Positions 8,050-17,455 of a stretch of 64,000 nt of DNA are shown one piece after another. Positions within the stretch are counted from its first letter, which is position 1. Every line of letters begins with the position of its first letter. The notes beneath the pieces are model-generated. The model ran no database searches. It was not told where the DNA came from and saw only the letters and a program-made list of their open reading frames with translations. Position numbers and translations under genes: made by a program. Source of the stretch: Nitrosarchaeum koreense MY1 (GTDB lineage Archaea > Thermoproteota > Nitrososphaeria > Nitrososphaerales > Nitrosopumilaceae); contig NZ_AFPU01000001.1 of NCBI RefSeq assembly GCF_000220175.1, forward strand, positions 186,001 through 250,000, written 5' to 3'.

Positions 8050-9542
8050 TTAATATGATTGAAAAAGTTCTAATCGCTAATAGAGGAGAAATCGCTTTAC
8101 GTGTAATCAAGACATGTAAAGCATTGGGAATCAAAACAGTTGCTGTATATTCTGATGAGGATTACAATTCTTTACATGTTAAGCAAGCTACAGAAGCATA
8201 TCATATTGGTGAAGCTGCACCATCAAAATCTTATCTAAATCAGGAAAAAATTATTGAGACAATTTTATCTTCTGGAGCGGATGCAATACATCCTGGCTAT
8301 GGTTTTCTTTCGGAAAATTCTGATTTTGCAAGTAAATGTGAAAAAAATAAAATTAATTTTATTGGACCGTCTGCTGCATCAATGGATCTTTGTGGTGATA
8401 AGATGCAATGTAAAGCAGCAATGCTAAAGGCAAAAGTTCCAACTGTTCCAGGAAGTCCAGGTCTTGTTAAAGATGTTGAAGAAGCATTAAAAATTGCTAA
8501 TGACATTTCATATCCTGTATTACTAAAATCTGTTTTTGGTGGTGGCGGTCGTGGCATTAGATTAGTAAATAATGATAAAGAATTACAAGAAGGTTTTGAA
8601 ACAGTTACTAGCGAATCTATCTCTGCAGTAGGAAAATCTGCAATCATTGTTGAAAAATTTCTTCAAAAAACTAGACATATTGAATATCAAATGGCAAGAG
8701 ACAAACATGGTAATGCAGTCCATATATTTGAAAGAGAATGCTCAATTCAAAGACGTAATCAAAAACTTATTGAGCAAACACCTTCCCCTGTAGTTGATCA
8801 AAAAACAAGAGATAGAATTGGTGAGCTAGTAGTTAAAGCATCTGAAGCAGTTGATTACACTAACTTAGGTACAGCTGAATTTTTACGAGCTGATAATGGA
8901 GAGTTTTATTTTATAGAAATTAATGCCAGATTGCAAGTTGAACATCCTATTTCTGAATTAGTTTCTGGATTAGATTTTGTTAAACTTCAAATAGATATTG
9001 CTAATGGTGAACCACTTCCATTCAAACAAAAAGATCTTAAAATGAATGGATATGCTATTGAATGTAGAATAAATGCTGAAGATACATTTTTAGATTTTGC
9101 TCCTTCTACAGGACCAGTTCCAGATGTCACAATTCCATCTGGTCCAAGTGTTCGATGCGATACCTATCTATACCCTGGCTGCACGGTATCTCCATTTTAT
9201 GATTCTTTGATGGCTAAACTTTGTACATGGGGTCAAACATTTGAGGAGTCACGAACACGTATGCTTAACGCATTAAATGACTTTTACATTCAAGGTGTTG
9301 AAACGTCAATTCCACTTTACAAAACAATTCTAAATACTGAGGAATATAAAAGTGGAAATCTCTCCACGGATTTTTTAAATCGTTATAAAATCATTGATAG
9401 ATTAAAAGAAGATTTAAAAAATGAAAAAATTGAAAAAAGTGATGCTGCATTAACAGCTGCCATAGTTTATTCTGAATATTATAAAAGTAGAGTAGAAAAT
9501 TCTACTAGCAACAATTCTAATTGGAAAAATAAATTGAGTTGA
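8046..9542 (+). CDS. accC: Biotin carboxylase subunit
   Basis: Carboxylates biotin using ATP and bicarbonate, as the first half-reaction of acyl-CoA carboxylase. The order is a biotin-carboxylase N-domain (VLIANRGEIA), an ATP-grasp domain with the glycine loop FGGGGRGIR (about residue 170) and EINARLQVEHPISE (about residues 286-299), and the C-terminal domain. The start may be GTG at 8046, overlapping the previous stop, or ATG at 8055, which gives MIEKVLIANRGE. The C-terminal 35 residues are charged. The biotin carrier gene follows six bases after the stop. Confidence 0.93.
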   Translation: MINMIEKVLIANRGEIALRVIKTCKALGIKTVAVYSDEDYNSLHVKQATEAYHIGEAAPSKSYLNQEKIIETILSSGADAIHPGYGFLSENSDFASKCEKNKINFIGPSAASMDLCGDKMQCKAAMLKAKVPTVPGSPGLVKDVEEALKIANDISYPVLLKSVFGGGGRGIRLVNNDKELQEGFETVTSESISAVGKSAIIVEKFLQKTRHIEYQMARDKHGNAVHIFERECSIQRRNQKLIEQTPSPVVDQKTRDRIGELVVKASEAVDYTNLGTAEFLRADNGEFYFIEINARLQVEHPISELVSGLDFVKLQIDIANGEPLPFKQKDLKMNGYAIECRINAEDTFLDFAPSTGPVPDVTIPSGPSVRCDTYLYPGCTVSPFYDSLMAKLCTWGQTFEESRTRMLNALNDFYIQGVETSIPLYKTILNTEEYKSGNLSTDFLNRYKIIDRLKEDLKNEKIEKSDAALTAAIVYSEYYKSRVENSTSNNSNWKNKLS

Positions 9543-9548
9543 TACTAA

Positions 9549-10061
9549 ATGGATTATAAAATAAAAGATATCGAAAAAACATTTGACGGTGAAATTATTG
9601 GGAATCTTGGTAATAATGAATATGAGATTAAAATTAATGATAATAAACATCAAATAAAAATTCTAAAAATGGATTCCAAAGGAATTGAATTTGTATTAGA
9701 TCAAAAATACCACAGAGCAAAATATCTGGAGAATTCAACAAATGAAATGAATCTCATTATTGACAATGTGCCAATTACAATTAATATGCACACTGATCTT
9801 GATAAAATTGTATTCAAACATTCAGGAGGAAGTGGAACTTCTGATTCTCAATTAACATTGAAGAGTCAAATTCCTGGAAAGGTTGTTTCTATTGCTGTTA
9901 AAGAAGGTGATTCAGTAAAACAGGGAGATGTAATTTGTACATTAGAATCTATGAAAATGCAAGTTGCTATAAAATCTCACAAAAACGGTTCAATCAAATC
10001 CATTAAAGTCAAAATTGGTGGAACTGTAGCTAAAAGCGATATTGTCGCAGAAATAGAATAA
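9549..10061 (+). CDS. accB: Biotin carboxyl carrier protein
   Basis: Carries the biotin that shuttles CO2 between the two catalytic subunits encoded just upstream. The C-terminal lipoyl/biotinyl domain (about residues 103-170) has the biotinylation motif ESMKMQ with the target Lys136. The N-terminal 95 residues form a less conserved domain, linked by a Gly/Ser stretch (HSGGSGTSDS). It is the last gene of the carboxylase operon; the peroxiredoxin beyond is on the opposite strand. Confidence 0.92.
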   Translation: MDYKIKDIEKTFDGEIIGNLGNNEYEIKINDNKHQIKILKMDSKGIEFVLDQKYHRAKYLENSTNEMNLIIDNVPITINMHTDLDKIVFKHSGGSGTSDSQLTLKSQIPGKVVSIAVKEGDSVKQGDVICTLESMKMQVAIKSHKNGSIKSIKVKIGGTVAKSDIVAEIE

Positions 10062-10073
10062 AAATTTTCTGAT

Positions 10074-10538
10074 TTAATTTAAAAATTTTTTAATTTCATC
10101 ATAATTAGGTTCTTTTAATGGATCTTCTGATACCCATTTGTATCCAATTTTTCCATCTTCCATTATTATGAATACTGAACGTTTTGCAGCATTGTAATCT
10201 TTGATGTGTAGCAGATGTGGCATCAAAACATCATAATCACGAATTGTTTTACTATTGTAATCAGCCAATAATGGAAAATTAAAGTTATTTTTTTGGACAA
10301 ATGCTTTATTCGCAAATGGTCCATCATTACTTATTGCAACTATCTGAGCTCCGAGATTTGAAATTTCACTCCATGAATCTCTAAAGTTACACAATTCATT
10401 TTCACAAACAGGAGAACTTGCTGCAACGATAAACGTAAGAACGATCTTTTTCCCTTTAAATTCATCAAGAGTCCTCATTTTAAGATCTATGTCTGGAAGT
10501 TCGAATTTAGGAGCAATATCTCCAACATTCAATGCCAT
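10074..10538 (-). CDS. Peroxiredoxin (AhpC/TSA-Bcp type)
   Basis: A thiol peroxidase of 154 aa that reduces H2O2 and organic peroxides. The active region around residues 36-50 reads FIVAASSPVCENELC: Cys45 is the expected peroxidatic cysteine and Cys50 a plausible resolving cysteine, five residues on as in Bcp-type enzymes. Ser42 fits the T/S of PxxxT/SxxC, but the motif Pro is Val38. The gene sits between the carboxylase and complex I operons, convergent with the first and divergent from the second. Confidence 0.87.
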   Translation of the reverse strand: MALNVGDIAPKFELPDIDLKMRTLDEFKGKKIVLTFIVAASSPVCENELCNFRDSWSEISNLGAQIVAISNDGPFANKAFVQKNNFNFPLLADYNSKTIRDYDVLMPHLLHIKDYNAAKRSVFIIMEDGKIGYKWVSEDPLKEPNYDEIKKFLN

Positions 10539-10617
10539 GATCGCATTAATTGGTTATCCTATTTAGTACTTTACTCAAAAATTCATTTCTAAAATTTAAA
10601 TTAAAAAAGTGCATACC

Positions 10618-10626
10618 TTTTTATAC
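10618..10626 (+). promoter_or_regulatory. TATA-like box for the nuo operon
   Basis: TTTTTATAC is centred about 28 nt upstream of the TTG at 10650, consistent with leaderless translation of nuoA. Confidence 0.5.
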
Positions 10627-10649
10627 AAAAACTTGGGTTCAAAGCTAAA

Positions 10650-11024
10650 TTGGTCGGGGAATTAGCTGGCAATTATAGTACTATAGTATTGATGTTCGGA
10701 TTTGCTGTAGTTGCTATGGCGCCTGCACTTGTAATTTCTAGAATGATTTCTCCAAGAAAAAGAAGTAATCCTGTTAAATTTTTGCCAATGGAATGTGGAC
10801 AAGTTCCATCAGGTGAGGGAAGAACTCATTTTATGATGCAGTATTATGCTTACATTTTGATGTTCGTTGTTTTTGATGTTATGGCAATTTTCTTATATGC
10901 ATGGGGAAGTTCCCTTTTAGATCTACCAAAATCTGCTACTTTACCGATAATTGGTTTCTTGGGAATTATGTTTGCAGCAATGGCTTTTGCATTACATCAA
11001 TCAGGGAGACGAGACATATGGTAG
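10650..11024 (+). CDS. nuoA: NADH-quinone oxidoreductase-like subunit A
   Basis: A membrane subunit of complex I at the junction with the quinone-reducing module. Three transmembrane helices are visible (about residues 10-30, 65-85, 95-115). The conserved loop after helix 1 reads FLPMECGQVPSGEGR, equivalent to the YECG loop involved in quinone-site dynamics. The start is TTG, supported by the TATA-box spacing. Length (124 aa) is normal. It is the first gene of an eleven-gene operon. Confidence 0.93.
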   Translation: MVGELAGNYSTIVLMFGFAVVAMAPALVISRMISPRKRSNPVKFLPMECGQVPSGEGRTHFMMQYYAYILMFVVFDVMAIFLYAWGSSLLDLPKSATLPIIGFLGIMFAAMAFALHQSGRRDIW

Positions 11025-11064
11025 TTTTTTATACAAATCAAAATTACGGTAGTGGAGGATTAAA

Positions 11065-11589
11065 TTGATTAAAGATCTAATTACACCACAAAATGCAAAT
11101 GTCTTTGTTGGAAAACTAGGAGATATTTTAGAAAAAGCAATTGATAAACCGTTAGGTTATGCAATTAATTGGGGACGAATTTGGTCGCTTTGGCCTGTTC
11201 ATATTGAAACAGCATGTTGCAGTGTAGAATTTGGGGCTGCATCAAGTCCAAGGTATGATGTTGAAAGATTTGGTATCATTGAAGCATTTGGTTCTCTAAG
11301 ACAATGTGATCTAATTGTAGTTCAAGGAACTATAACAAGAAAAATGGCACCGCGATTACGATTAGTTTATGATCAAATGCCAGAACCAAAATATGTTATT
11401 GCGATGGGTGCATGTGCAATCACTGGTGGTTTGTATTTTGATTCATATAATGTACTTCCAGGTATTGATGGTGTTTTACCAGTAGATGTTTATGTTCCAG
11501 GTTGTCCACCTAGACCTGAAACTCTTATTCAAGGATGTATGTTATTACAAGAAAAAATTAAGAGAATGAAGGCCAGGAAGTATGTATAA
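11065..11589 (+). CDS. nuoB: NADH-quinone oxidoreductase-like subunit B
   Basis: Binds the terminal [4Fe-4S] cluster N2 that hands electrons to quinone. All four ligands are visible: the tandem Cys51-Cys52 (ETACCSVEFGA), Cys117 (GACAITGG) and Cys147 (YVPGCPPRPE). The start is TTG at 11065 after a GGAGG-like site (GTGGAGGATT), one of the clearer ribosome binding sites in the window. It overlaps nuoC by one base. Confidence 0.95.
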   Translation: MIKDLITPQNANVFVGKLGDILEKAIDKPLGYAINWGRIWSLWPVHIETACCSVEFGAASSPRYDVERFGIIEAFGSLRQCDLIVVQGTITRKMAPRLRLVYDQMPEPKYVIAMGACAITGGLYFDSYNVLPGIDGVLPVDVYVPGCPPRPETLIQGCMLLQEKIKRMKARKYV

Positions 11590-12170
11590 TGAGTTCTGAT
11601 TCTGAAAATGAACAAATTGAAACTACATCTGATGAACCTGCATCTAAAGTAACTCCACCGGCCAAAGAAATTGAGTTGCCAAAATTTGAAAAAGGTATTG
11701 CAGATAAAATTGTTGAAAAATTTGGTTCTAAAACTAAAGTAGCCTTTGTAAAACCCGATAGAGTTAGAATTGATGTTGGTAGAGATGATATCAAAGAAGT
11801 GGCAGAATTTTTAAGAGATGTTCTTAACTTTGATCATGCTGAATCTGTCTCTGGTGTAGATTATCCTCAAGATAAAGAAATTGAGGTAGTTTATCATTTA
11901 GGTTCCTATACTGATCCTTCCCTTTCAAGACAAATTCTTGTATTGACTACTAGGGCACAAAGAGAAGAAAATCCAATTCCTGGAAATGATTCAACAAAAC
12001 TTCCCAGTCTTAGAGAAATATTTTACAGTGTAGAATTTCATGAGCGAGAGATTTTTGAAATGTTTGGAGTTTACTTTCAAGGCCATCCAGATAATAGACG
12101 ATTACTTTTACCAGAAGATTGGGCAGATTTACCACCTCTAAGAAAGGACTTTGCAATTAAAGGAAGATAG
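11589..12170 (+). CDS. nuoC: NADH-quinone oxidoreductase-like subunit C
   Basis: A peripheral-arm subunit (30-kDa type) that packs against NuoD. The signature is FYSVEFHEREIFEMFGVYFQGHP followed by RRLLLPEDW in the C-terminal third. The N-terminal 35 residues are acidic and Pro/Thr-rich, probably disordered. Length (193 aa) matches stand-alone NuoC; it is not fused to NuoD. Its ATG overlaps the stop of nuoB. Confidence 0.93.
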   Translation: MSSDSENEQIETTSDEPASKVTPPAKEIELPKFEKGIADKIVEKFGSKTKVAFVKPDRVRIDVGRDDIKEVAEFLRDVLNFDHAESVSGVDYPQDKEIEVVYHLGSYTDPSLSRQILVLTTRAQREENPIPGNDSTKLPSLREIFYSVEFHEREIFEMFGVYFQGHPDNRRLLLPEDWADLPPLRKDFAIKGR

Positions 12171-12172
12171 AT

Positions 12173-13309
12173 ATGAATCCCGAATTACCGCCAGGACTTG
12201 CACTCCAAAAAGTAGACGAGAGAATCATGACTCTAAATGTTGGACCCCAACACCCAGGTTCTGGTCATATGAGAATTATTGTGCAAATAGATGGTGACTT
12301 TATTGTTGCATGTGATCCAGATCCAGGGTATGTTCATCGTGGAGAAGAGAAAATGGCTGAATATAGAAATTATATCACAAATATCCCTCATTTAGAAAGA
12401 CCTGTAATTCATGATTCTTGTAATGTATTGTATCCATATGTTTTAGGAGTTGAAGAAATATTAGGTATTGAAGTACCTGAACGAGCTAAATATGTTCGAG
12501 TCATTGCATCTGAGCTTAACCGTTGTATCTATACAATGTACTGGCTTGCAATTTATGGAATTTTCTTAGGACATTCTACAATGTTTATGTGGCCTGCTGG
12601 TGATCGTGAACTCTTAATTGATTTAATGGAAAAAATGACTGGTGCACGTGTTACACATGCACATTTTGTACCTGGAGGAGTTAGAAATGATTTACCACCA
12701 AACTTTGAAGATGTTTGTTTACGACAAGTAAACTATTTTGAAAAACGTATCAAAGAATATGCTGCAATATTTTATGACAATCCAATTTTAATTGCCAGAA
12801 CAAAAGACACTGGTATTTTATCAAGACAAGATGCAATTAGACTTGGAACAACTGGTTCCGTACTTCGTGCAAGTGGTGTTGATTATGATCTTAGAAAGAA
12901 AGAACCATATGATGTCTATGAAGAATTAGACGTTCATACTAATGTGATGAAAGAAGGGGATTCTTATGCAAGATCTAAAGTCCCATGGCTTGATATGTTA
13001 GAAAGTTGTGCAATAATTCGTCAAGCATTACAAAAAATGCCAAAATCAGGTTCTGTTAGAGTTAAACTTAAACCAAATCCAAAAGGTAAAGGACTTGATT
13101 CTGTATACAAACGTGTAGAATCTGGTAGAGGTTCTTTAGGATGTTATATCGTATCAGATGCAAAACCTGAACCTTATCGCGTAAAGATGAGTGTTGGTTC
13201 ATTTAGAAATTTGATTGCATTACCATATCTTCTCAAAGGTGAAAAACTTGGTAACATGCCATCTGTTTATTGGAGTCTTAATTACTGGCCTGTGGAGGCA
13301 GATCGATAA
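12173..13309 (+). CDS. nuoD: NADH-quinone oxidoreductase-like subunit D
   Basis: The 49-kDa subunit forming most of the quinone-binding cavity. It belongs to the NiFe-hydrogenase large-subunit superfamily but has lost the nickel-site cysteines. Diagnostic stretches are LNVGPQHPGSGHMR, DPDPGYVHRGEEKMAE and the C-terminal SVYWSLNYWPVEADR, where most relatives end in DPVMGEVDR. Length is 378 aa. It is separated from nuoC by two bases and from nuoH by none. Confidence 0.95.
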   Translation: MNPELPPGLALQKVDERIMTLNVGPQHPGSGHMRIIVQIDGDFIVACDPDPGYVHRGEEKMAEYRNYITNIPHLERPVIHDSCNVLYPYVLGVEEILGIEVPERAKYVRVIASELNRCIYTMYWLAIYGIFLGHSTMFMWPAGDRELLIDLMEKMTGARVTHAHFVPGGVRNDLPPNFEDVCLRQVNYFEKRIKEYAAIFYDNPILIARTKDTGILSRQDAIRLGTTGSVLRASGVDYDLRKKEPYDVYEELDVHTNVMKEGDSYARSKVPWLDMLESCAIIRQALQKMPKSGSVRVKLKPNPKGKGLDSVYKRVESGRGSLGCYIVSDAKPEPYRVKMSVGSFRNLIALPYLLKGEKLGNMPSVYWSLNYWPVEADR

Positions 13310-14608
13310 ATGTCTGTTATTGCACCAAATTTCAAGTTTAGTGAATTTGTAAAATCTATTTTAGATAATCTATTCTGGATCTTACTTATTTTTACATTAG
13401 TTGGAATTCCTGCGGTACAAATTGTATTATTCTATATTGAAATGCCAGTTATTGATGGCAAATTACTTACACCATTTCTTGCATTAACATGGCTGGCAGA
13501 TCCTTCTAGAACTCTTCCAATTCTAAAAGCATTTATGAATACTGATTTGTTTAGAATTGCAGCATTTCCGGGATTTGGTTTTGCAGCATTAATTGCAGCT
13601 GGAACTATCTTTATAGAAAGAAAAATGTTGGCAAAACTGCAACTACGTGTGGGTCCTTTCTATTGTGGTAAAGTTGAAGGAATTTTACAATTAATGGGAG
13701 ATGGACTTAAGCTAATCTCAAAAGAAATTATTATTCCTGCAAAAGCAGACAAACCCATTTTCTGGGCTGCACCGGTGATATTTGTTGCAACTGCAGCTGC
13801 ATTTGTTGCATTAATTCCAGTTGCACCAGGCTGGGTAGTTGCAGATGTTGATGTCGGATTGTTAGCTGTATTTGCAATCATTGGATTCTTTCCAATTATT
13901 ACTATTCTATCTGCATGGTCTTCAAATAGTAAATTTCCATTCATTGGTGGAATAAGAGCATTGCATCAAATGGTGTCATTTGAAATTCCATTGATTCTCT
14001 CTTTATTGGGCGTAGTAATTCTTACTGGAACACTAAATCTTTCTGAAATAGTTGAAAGTCAGACTAACTTCCCATGGATTATTTTCTTACCAATAGGAGC
14101 AATTATTTTCTTTATTACCATATTAGCTGAATTAGAAAGAATTCCTTTTGATTTACCTGAAGCAGAAAGTGAAATTGTTGCTGGTTGGTTAACAGAATTT
14201 TCTGGAATGATCTACGGTCTTGTTCAATTAGGAACCTATCTGAAACTTTATGCATTTGCAGCTTTGTTTGTTGTTTTGTTTCTTGGTGGATGGACTGGAC
14301 CAATGATATGGCCTCCATTTCCTGAAGAAATTATTACTGATGGAATAGTGATGGGTCCAATTACAGCTAAAATTCCTGGATTGCCAGTATTTTCTCAGGA
14401 GATGCTTAATGGTGTTGTATGGTTTGTAATTAAAACAGTAGGGGTGATATTTTTCATTCTATTGCCACGAGGAGTTTTCCCACGAATTAGAATTGATATG
14501 TTATTGAGTCTAGGTTGGTACAAACTAATTGGATTAGCATTCGTTAACATCTTTATAGCACTCGGATTGTTGTACGCTGGAGTCTTGGGACCTGGAGGAA
14601 TATTGTAA
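13310..14608 (+). CDS. nuoH: NADH-quinone oxidoreductase-like subunit H
   Basis: The membrane subunit connecting the quinone site to the proton channels. About nine helices are visible. Signature segments are ERKMLAKLQLRVGP near residue 103 and AELERIPFDLPEAESEIVAG near residue 272, both with the charged residues thought to couple quinone reduction to proton pumping. The N-terminus is extended (432 aa in total) by an additional hydrophobic helix and a loop compared with bacterial NuoH. It overlaps nuoI by one base. Confidence 0.95.
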   Translation: MSVIAPNFKFSEFVKSILDNLFWILLIFTLVGIPAVQIVLFYIEMPVIDGKLLTPFLALTWLADPSRTLPILKAFMNTDLFRIAAFPGFGFAALIAAGTIFIERKMLAKLQLRVGPFYCGKVEGILQLMGDGLKLISKEIIIPAKADKPIFWAAPVIFVATAAAFVALIPVAPGWVVADVDVGLLAVFAIIGFFPIITILSAWSSNSKFPFIGGIRALHQMVSFEIPLILSLLGVVILTGTLNLSEIVESQTNFPWIIFLPIGAIIFFITILAELERIPFDLPEAESEIVAGWLTEFSGMIYGLVQLGTYLKLYAFAALFVVLFLGGWTGPMIWPPFPEEIITDGIVMGPITAKIPGLPVFSQEMLNGVVWFVIKTVGVIFFILLPRGVFPRIRIDMLLSLGWYKLIGLAFVNIFIALGLLYAGVLGPGGIL

Positions 14609-15105
14609 TGAATACTGCAACTGGAATTATCAAGGCATTAAATTCAGGAATTAAGCATTTAGCCATTAAACGATTTACATTACGATATCCTGAAGAGAAA
14701 CTAAAATTTGTTGGAGATGGTTATCAATTTGATCCATCAACAGGTGTTGGAATTGCTGGCTATAAAGGACGTCATATGCTATTTCATGATCATTGTACTG
14801 GTTGTCAATTATGTTCCATTGCATGTGAAGGTGTAGCCGAAGCTATAGCGATGGTAAAAGTTCCAGAAGAACACAAACAAAATAAAAAAGCTATCATGCC
14901 ACAAATTGATTATGGTAAATGTGTATTTTGTGGATTATGTGTTGATGCATGTCCATTTTATGCATTGTATATGACAAATGATTATGAGCTTTCTTCGTTT
15001 AGTAAAGAAGGTTTGATTTACACCCCTGCTCAACTTCAAGTAAAACCATATGTTTCTCAAGATTCATCAATACAAATTACTGATAGAGGTGCAACTCATG
15101 GCTGA
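14608..15105 (+). CDS. nuoI: NADH-quinone oxidoreductase-like subunit I
   Basis: Carries the two [4Fe-4S] clusters N6a and N6b. Both ferredoxin motifs are complete: Cys63, 66, 69, 73 and Cys105, 108, 111, 115. In the first, the usual Pro after the last Cys is Glu (CEGV); in the second it is present (CPFY). With NuoE, F and G absent from the operon, this subunit is the likely electron entry point. The last eight bases overlap the probable start of nuoJ. Confidence 0.94.
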   Translation: MNTATGIIKALNSGIKHLAIKRFTLRYPEEKLKFVGDGYQFDPSTGVGIAGYKGRHMLFHDHCTGCQLCSIACEGVAEAIAMVKVPEEHKQNKKAIMPQIDYGKCVFCGLCVDACPFYALYMTNDYELSSFSKEGLIYTPAQLQVKPYVSQDSSIQITDRGATHG

Positions 15106-15610
15106 TGCTGTATTTCTTGCATTATCTGTAATTACAATCGGTTCTGCAATTGCTGCATTAGAAATGAGATCTTTAATTTACGGGTCAATTGCATTAATGG
15201 GAACACTTGGTGGAATTGCTGGATTCTTTTTACTTTTAGATTCGCCTTTTGTTGCAATGTTTCAATTAGCAGTTTATGTAGGTTCAATTGCTGTTTTAAT
15301 TTTATTTACTGTGATGTTGGTAAAAAGAGAATTAATCTTTAAGAAAATAGAAGATAAAAGAAGAAAATTTGCTGGTATTGCATTGATGTTAATTTTCATG
15401 GTTGCATTAGGTTCTGTCATAATGGATTCAGGTATCAAATCAATAACTACTGATGAACCTGCAGTTGATTTTAGAAATATTGGTGCAGACTTTTTAACAT
15501 ATTATTGGCCAGCTTTGATTTTAATGGGACTGATATTAGCTGGCTCAGTTACTGGTGCACTAGTTTTAGCAAGAAGAGAGGATATTCAAAATGAGCAACG
15601 AACTGATTGA
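15098..15610 (+). CDS. nuoJ: NADH-quinone oxidoreductase-like subunit J
   Basis: A membrane subunit with five predicted helices. The helix-3 segment MFQLAVYVGSIAVLILFTVMLV is characteristic of NuoJ. The frame is open further upstream to 15050, but those residues (MFLKIHQYK...) are hydrophilic, unlike any NuoJ and inside nuoI; ATG at 15098 gives MADAVFLALSV, directly at helix 1. It overlaps nuoK by 20 bases. Confidence 0.92.
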   Translation: MADAVFLALSVITIGSAIAALEMRSLIYGSIALMGTLGGIAGFFLLLDSPFVAMFQLAVYVGSIAVLILFTVMLVKRELIFKKIEDKRRKFAGIALMLIFMVALGSVIMDSGIKSITTDEPAVDFRNIGADFLTYYWPALILMGLILAGSVTGALVLARREDIQNEQRTD

Positions 15611-15896
15611 TTTTGTTTTAGTTTCTATTGCCTTGTTGGGCATTGGAATTTACGGATTATCTGTTAAAAGAAATGCAATTCGAATGCTTTTTGCAGTTGA
15701 AATAATTATTAATGCTGCAAATCTTAATTTGGTAGCATTTGGACGATTCTTACCTCATAGTGGCGGTCAAACATTAGCTTTATTTTCAATTGCAATTGCT
15801 GCTGCCGAAGTTGCGGTAGGACTTTCATTAATTATAGTTGCATATCGTATGTACCAGAATATTGACATTGCAGACTTTAGGAGTTTGAAAGGATAA
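15591..15896 (+). CDS. nuoK: NADH-quinone oxidoreductase-like subunit K
   Basis: A three-helix membrane subunit of 101 aa. The buried glutamates of NuoK are present: MLFAVEIIINAANL (helix 2) and AIAAAEVAVGLSLI (helix 3). It overlaps nuoJ by 20 bases and nuoM by one, so these genes are tightly coupled. Confidence 0.94.
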   Translation: MSNELIDFVLVSIALLGIGIYGLSVKRNAIRMLFAVEIIINAANLNLVAFGRFLPHSGGQTLALFSIAIAAAEVAVGLSLIIVAYRMYQNIDIADFRSLKG

Positions 15897-17452
15897 TGGA
15901 ATATGCACTTTTACAGGCAGTTTTCTTGCCATTATTATTATCTCCTGTGGCCTACATTATTGGAAGAAAACTTGGTCCTACTCCTGCAATGTGGTTTACA
16001 TTTGGACTTTTGCTTTATACAACTGTACTAGTAATTTTAGCCGCACTAAGTGGTACTACGGAAGAACATTATCCATGGACAGAACAATTTGGTGAATTTG
16101 GTTTCTTGTTGGATGGTTTAGCATCGCCATTTGCTATTATAATTTACGTACTCAGTACAATCTTAGCACTTTACTCAAAACCATACATGATTCATAGATT
16201 TCATGAACAATATGAAGAAGAACAACATGAAATCACATCAACAACTAGTGGACATTCTGAAATAGTTGAATCCTCTTCTCTTTCAAACTATGTTAATGCA
16301 AAATCAGGACTTTACTTTGCACTTTATCTTGTTTTTGCAATGGGAATGCTTGGAACTGTTCTTGCTACAAATCTAATTGAATTTTATGTGTTCTTTGAGA
16401 TTATGCTGATTCCTGGTTTCTTTTTGGTTGCTCTTTGGGGTGCTGGTCCTAGAAGAAAGATTGGTTTAATGTTCTTATTTTGGACACATGCAGGTGCCGT
16501 TGTTCTATTATTAGGATTTTTAATGATTGGTCTTACTATCGGAAGTTTTGATTTTGCAGATATTGATGAATCAAAAATTCCACATGATATTTTGATGCTT
16601 TCAGCTATTGCTATTTCAATTGGTCTTGGAGTCAAATTAGCAGTATTCATGTTCCATATTTGGCTCCCTTGGGTCCACGGTTCTGCACCAACTCCAATTA
16701 GTGCATTATTGTCTCCTGCTATGATTGGTATCGGTGCTTATGGTATTTTCAGATTGATTGTAGAATTTTTACCAAATACATTTGCTGAACTTTCAATTTG
16801 GTTTCACATATGGGGACTTGTTACAATGATTTACGGCGGTGCAATGGCTTTAATGCAAGACGATATCAAACGACTACTTGCATATTCTAGTATAAGTCAA
16901 ATGGGTTACATTCTATTTGGAATCGGTTCAATGTCAGCACTTGGGTTATCTGGTGCTGAAATGATGTATGTTACACATGCACTTGGTAAAGGAATTCTCT
17001 TCATGATGGCTGGAATAATAATTGTTAAAGTTGGCACAAGAAATATTTCTCAACTAGGTGGTCTAGCTGGAAAGATGCCAATTACTGCTGTATGTGCAAT
17101 GATTGGTGCATTGACTATCATGGGGGTTCCTCCAACTAGTGGCTTTATGGGTGAATGGACTTTATTTTTTGGAGCATTAGAAACTGCGATTGAAGAAGGA
17201 TCAACTGTCCGAGCAGTTACATTTGGTTTGGGTCTAGTTGCAACTGCATTAACAATGTCATACATGCTTTGGATGCTCAAACGCGTATTCTTTGGAAAAC
17301 TTCCAGAACATCTTGAGAAAGTAAAAGAAGGAAGTTGGTATATGACTGCACCAATGATGGTACTTGCAGGTTTTACTATTGTTCTAGGAATTTATCCGGA
17401 CATATTCTTTAATCAAATAATTCCGTACATGAATGGAGTATTGGGGGTTTAG
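15896..17452 (+). CDS. nuoM: NADH-quinone oxidoreductase-like subunit M
   Basis: One of three antiporter-like proton-pumping subunits (about 14 helices). The pump residues are recognisable: the TM5 glutamate in FYVFFEIMLIPGFFLVALWG and the lysine in AVFMFHIWLPWVHGSAPTPISALL. The DDIKRLLAYSSISQMGY motif is diagnostic of the family. A hydrophilic loop of about 45 residues (HRFHEQYEEEQHEITSTTSG) lies between early helices, an insertion compared with E. coli NuoM. Length is 518 aa. Confidence 0.94.
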   Translation: MEYALLQAVFLPLLLSPVAYIIGRKLGPTPAMWFTFGLLLYTTVLVILAALSGTTEEHYPWTEQFGEFGFLLDGLASPFAIIIYVLSTILALYSKPYMIHRFHEQYEEEQHEITSTTSGHSEIVESSSLSNYVNAKSGLYFALYLVFAMGMLGTVLATNLIEFYVFFEIMLIPGFFLVALWGAGPRRKIGLMFLFWTHAGAVVLLLGFLMIGLTIGSFDFADIDESKIPHDILMLSAIAISIGLGVKLAVFMFHIWLPWVHGSAPTPISALLSPAMIGIGAYGIFRLIVEFLPNTFAELSIWFHIWGLVTMIYGGAMALMQDDIKRLLAYSSISQMGYILFGIGSMSALGLSGAEMMYVTHALGKGILFMMAGIIIVKVGTRNISQLGGLAGKMPITAVCAMIGALTIMGVPPTSGFMGEWTLFFGALETAIEEGSTVRAVTFGLGLVATALTMSYMLWMLKRVFFGKLPEHLEKVKEGSWYMTAPMMVLAGFTIVLGIYPDIFFNQIIPYMNGVLGV

Positions 17453-17455
17453 TAT

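Noticed and set aside
15050-15097. Upstream extension of nuoJ
   Set aside because: The 16 extra residues are hydrophilic, overlap nuoI, and do not match NuoJ; ATG at 15098 starts at helix 1.
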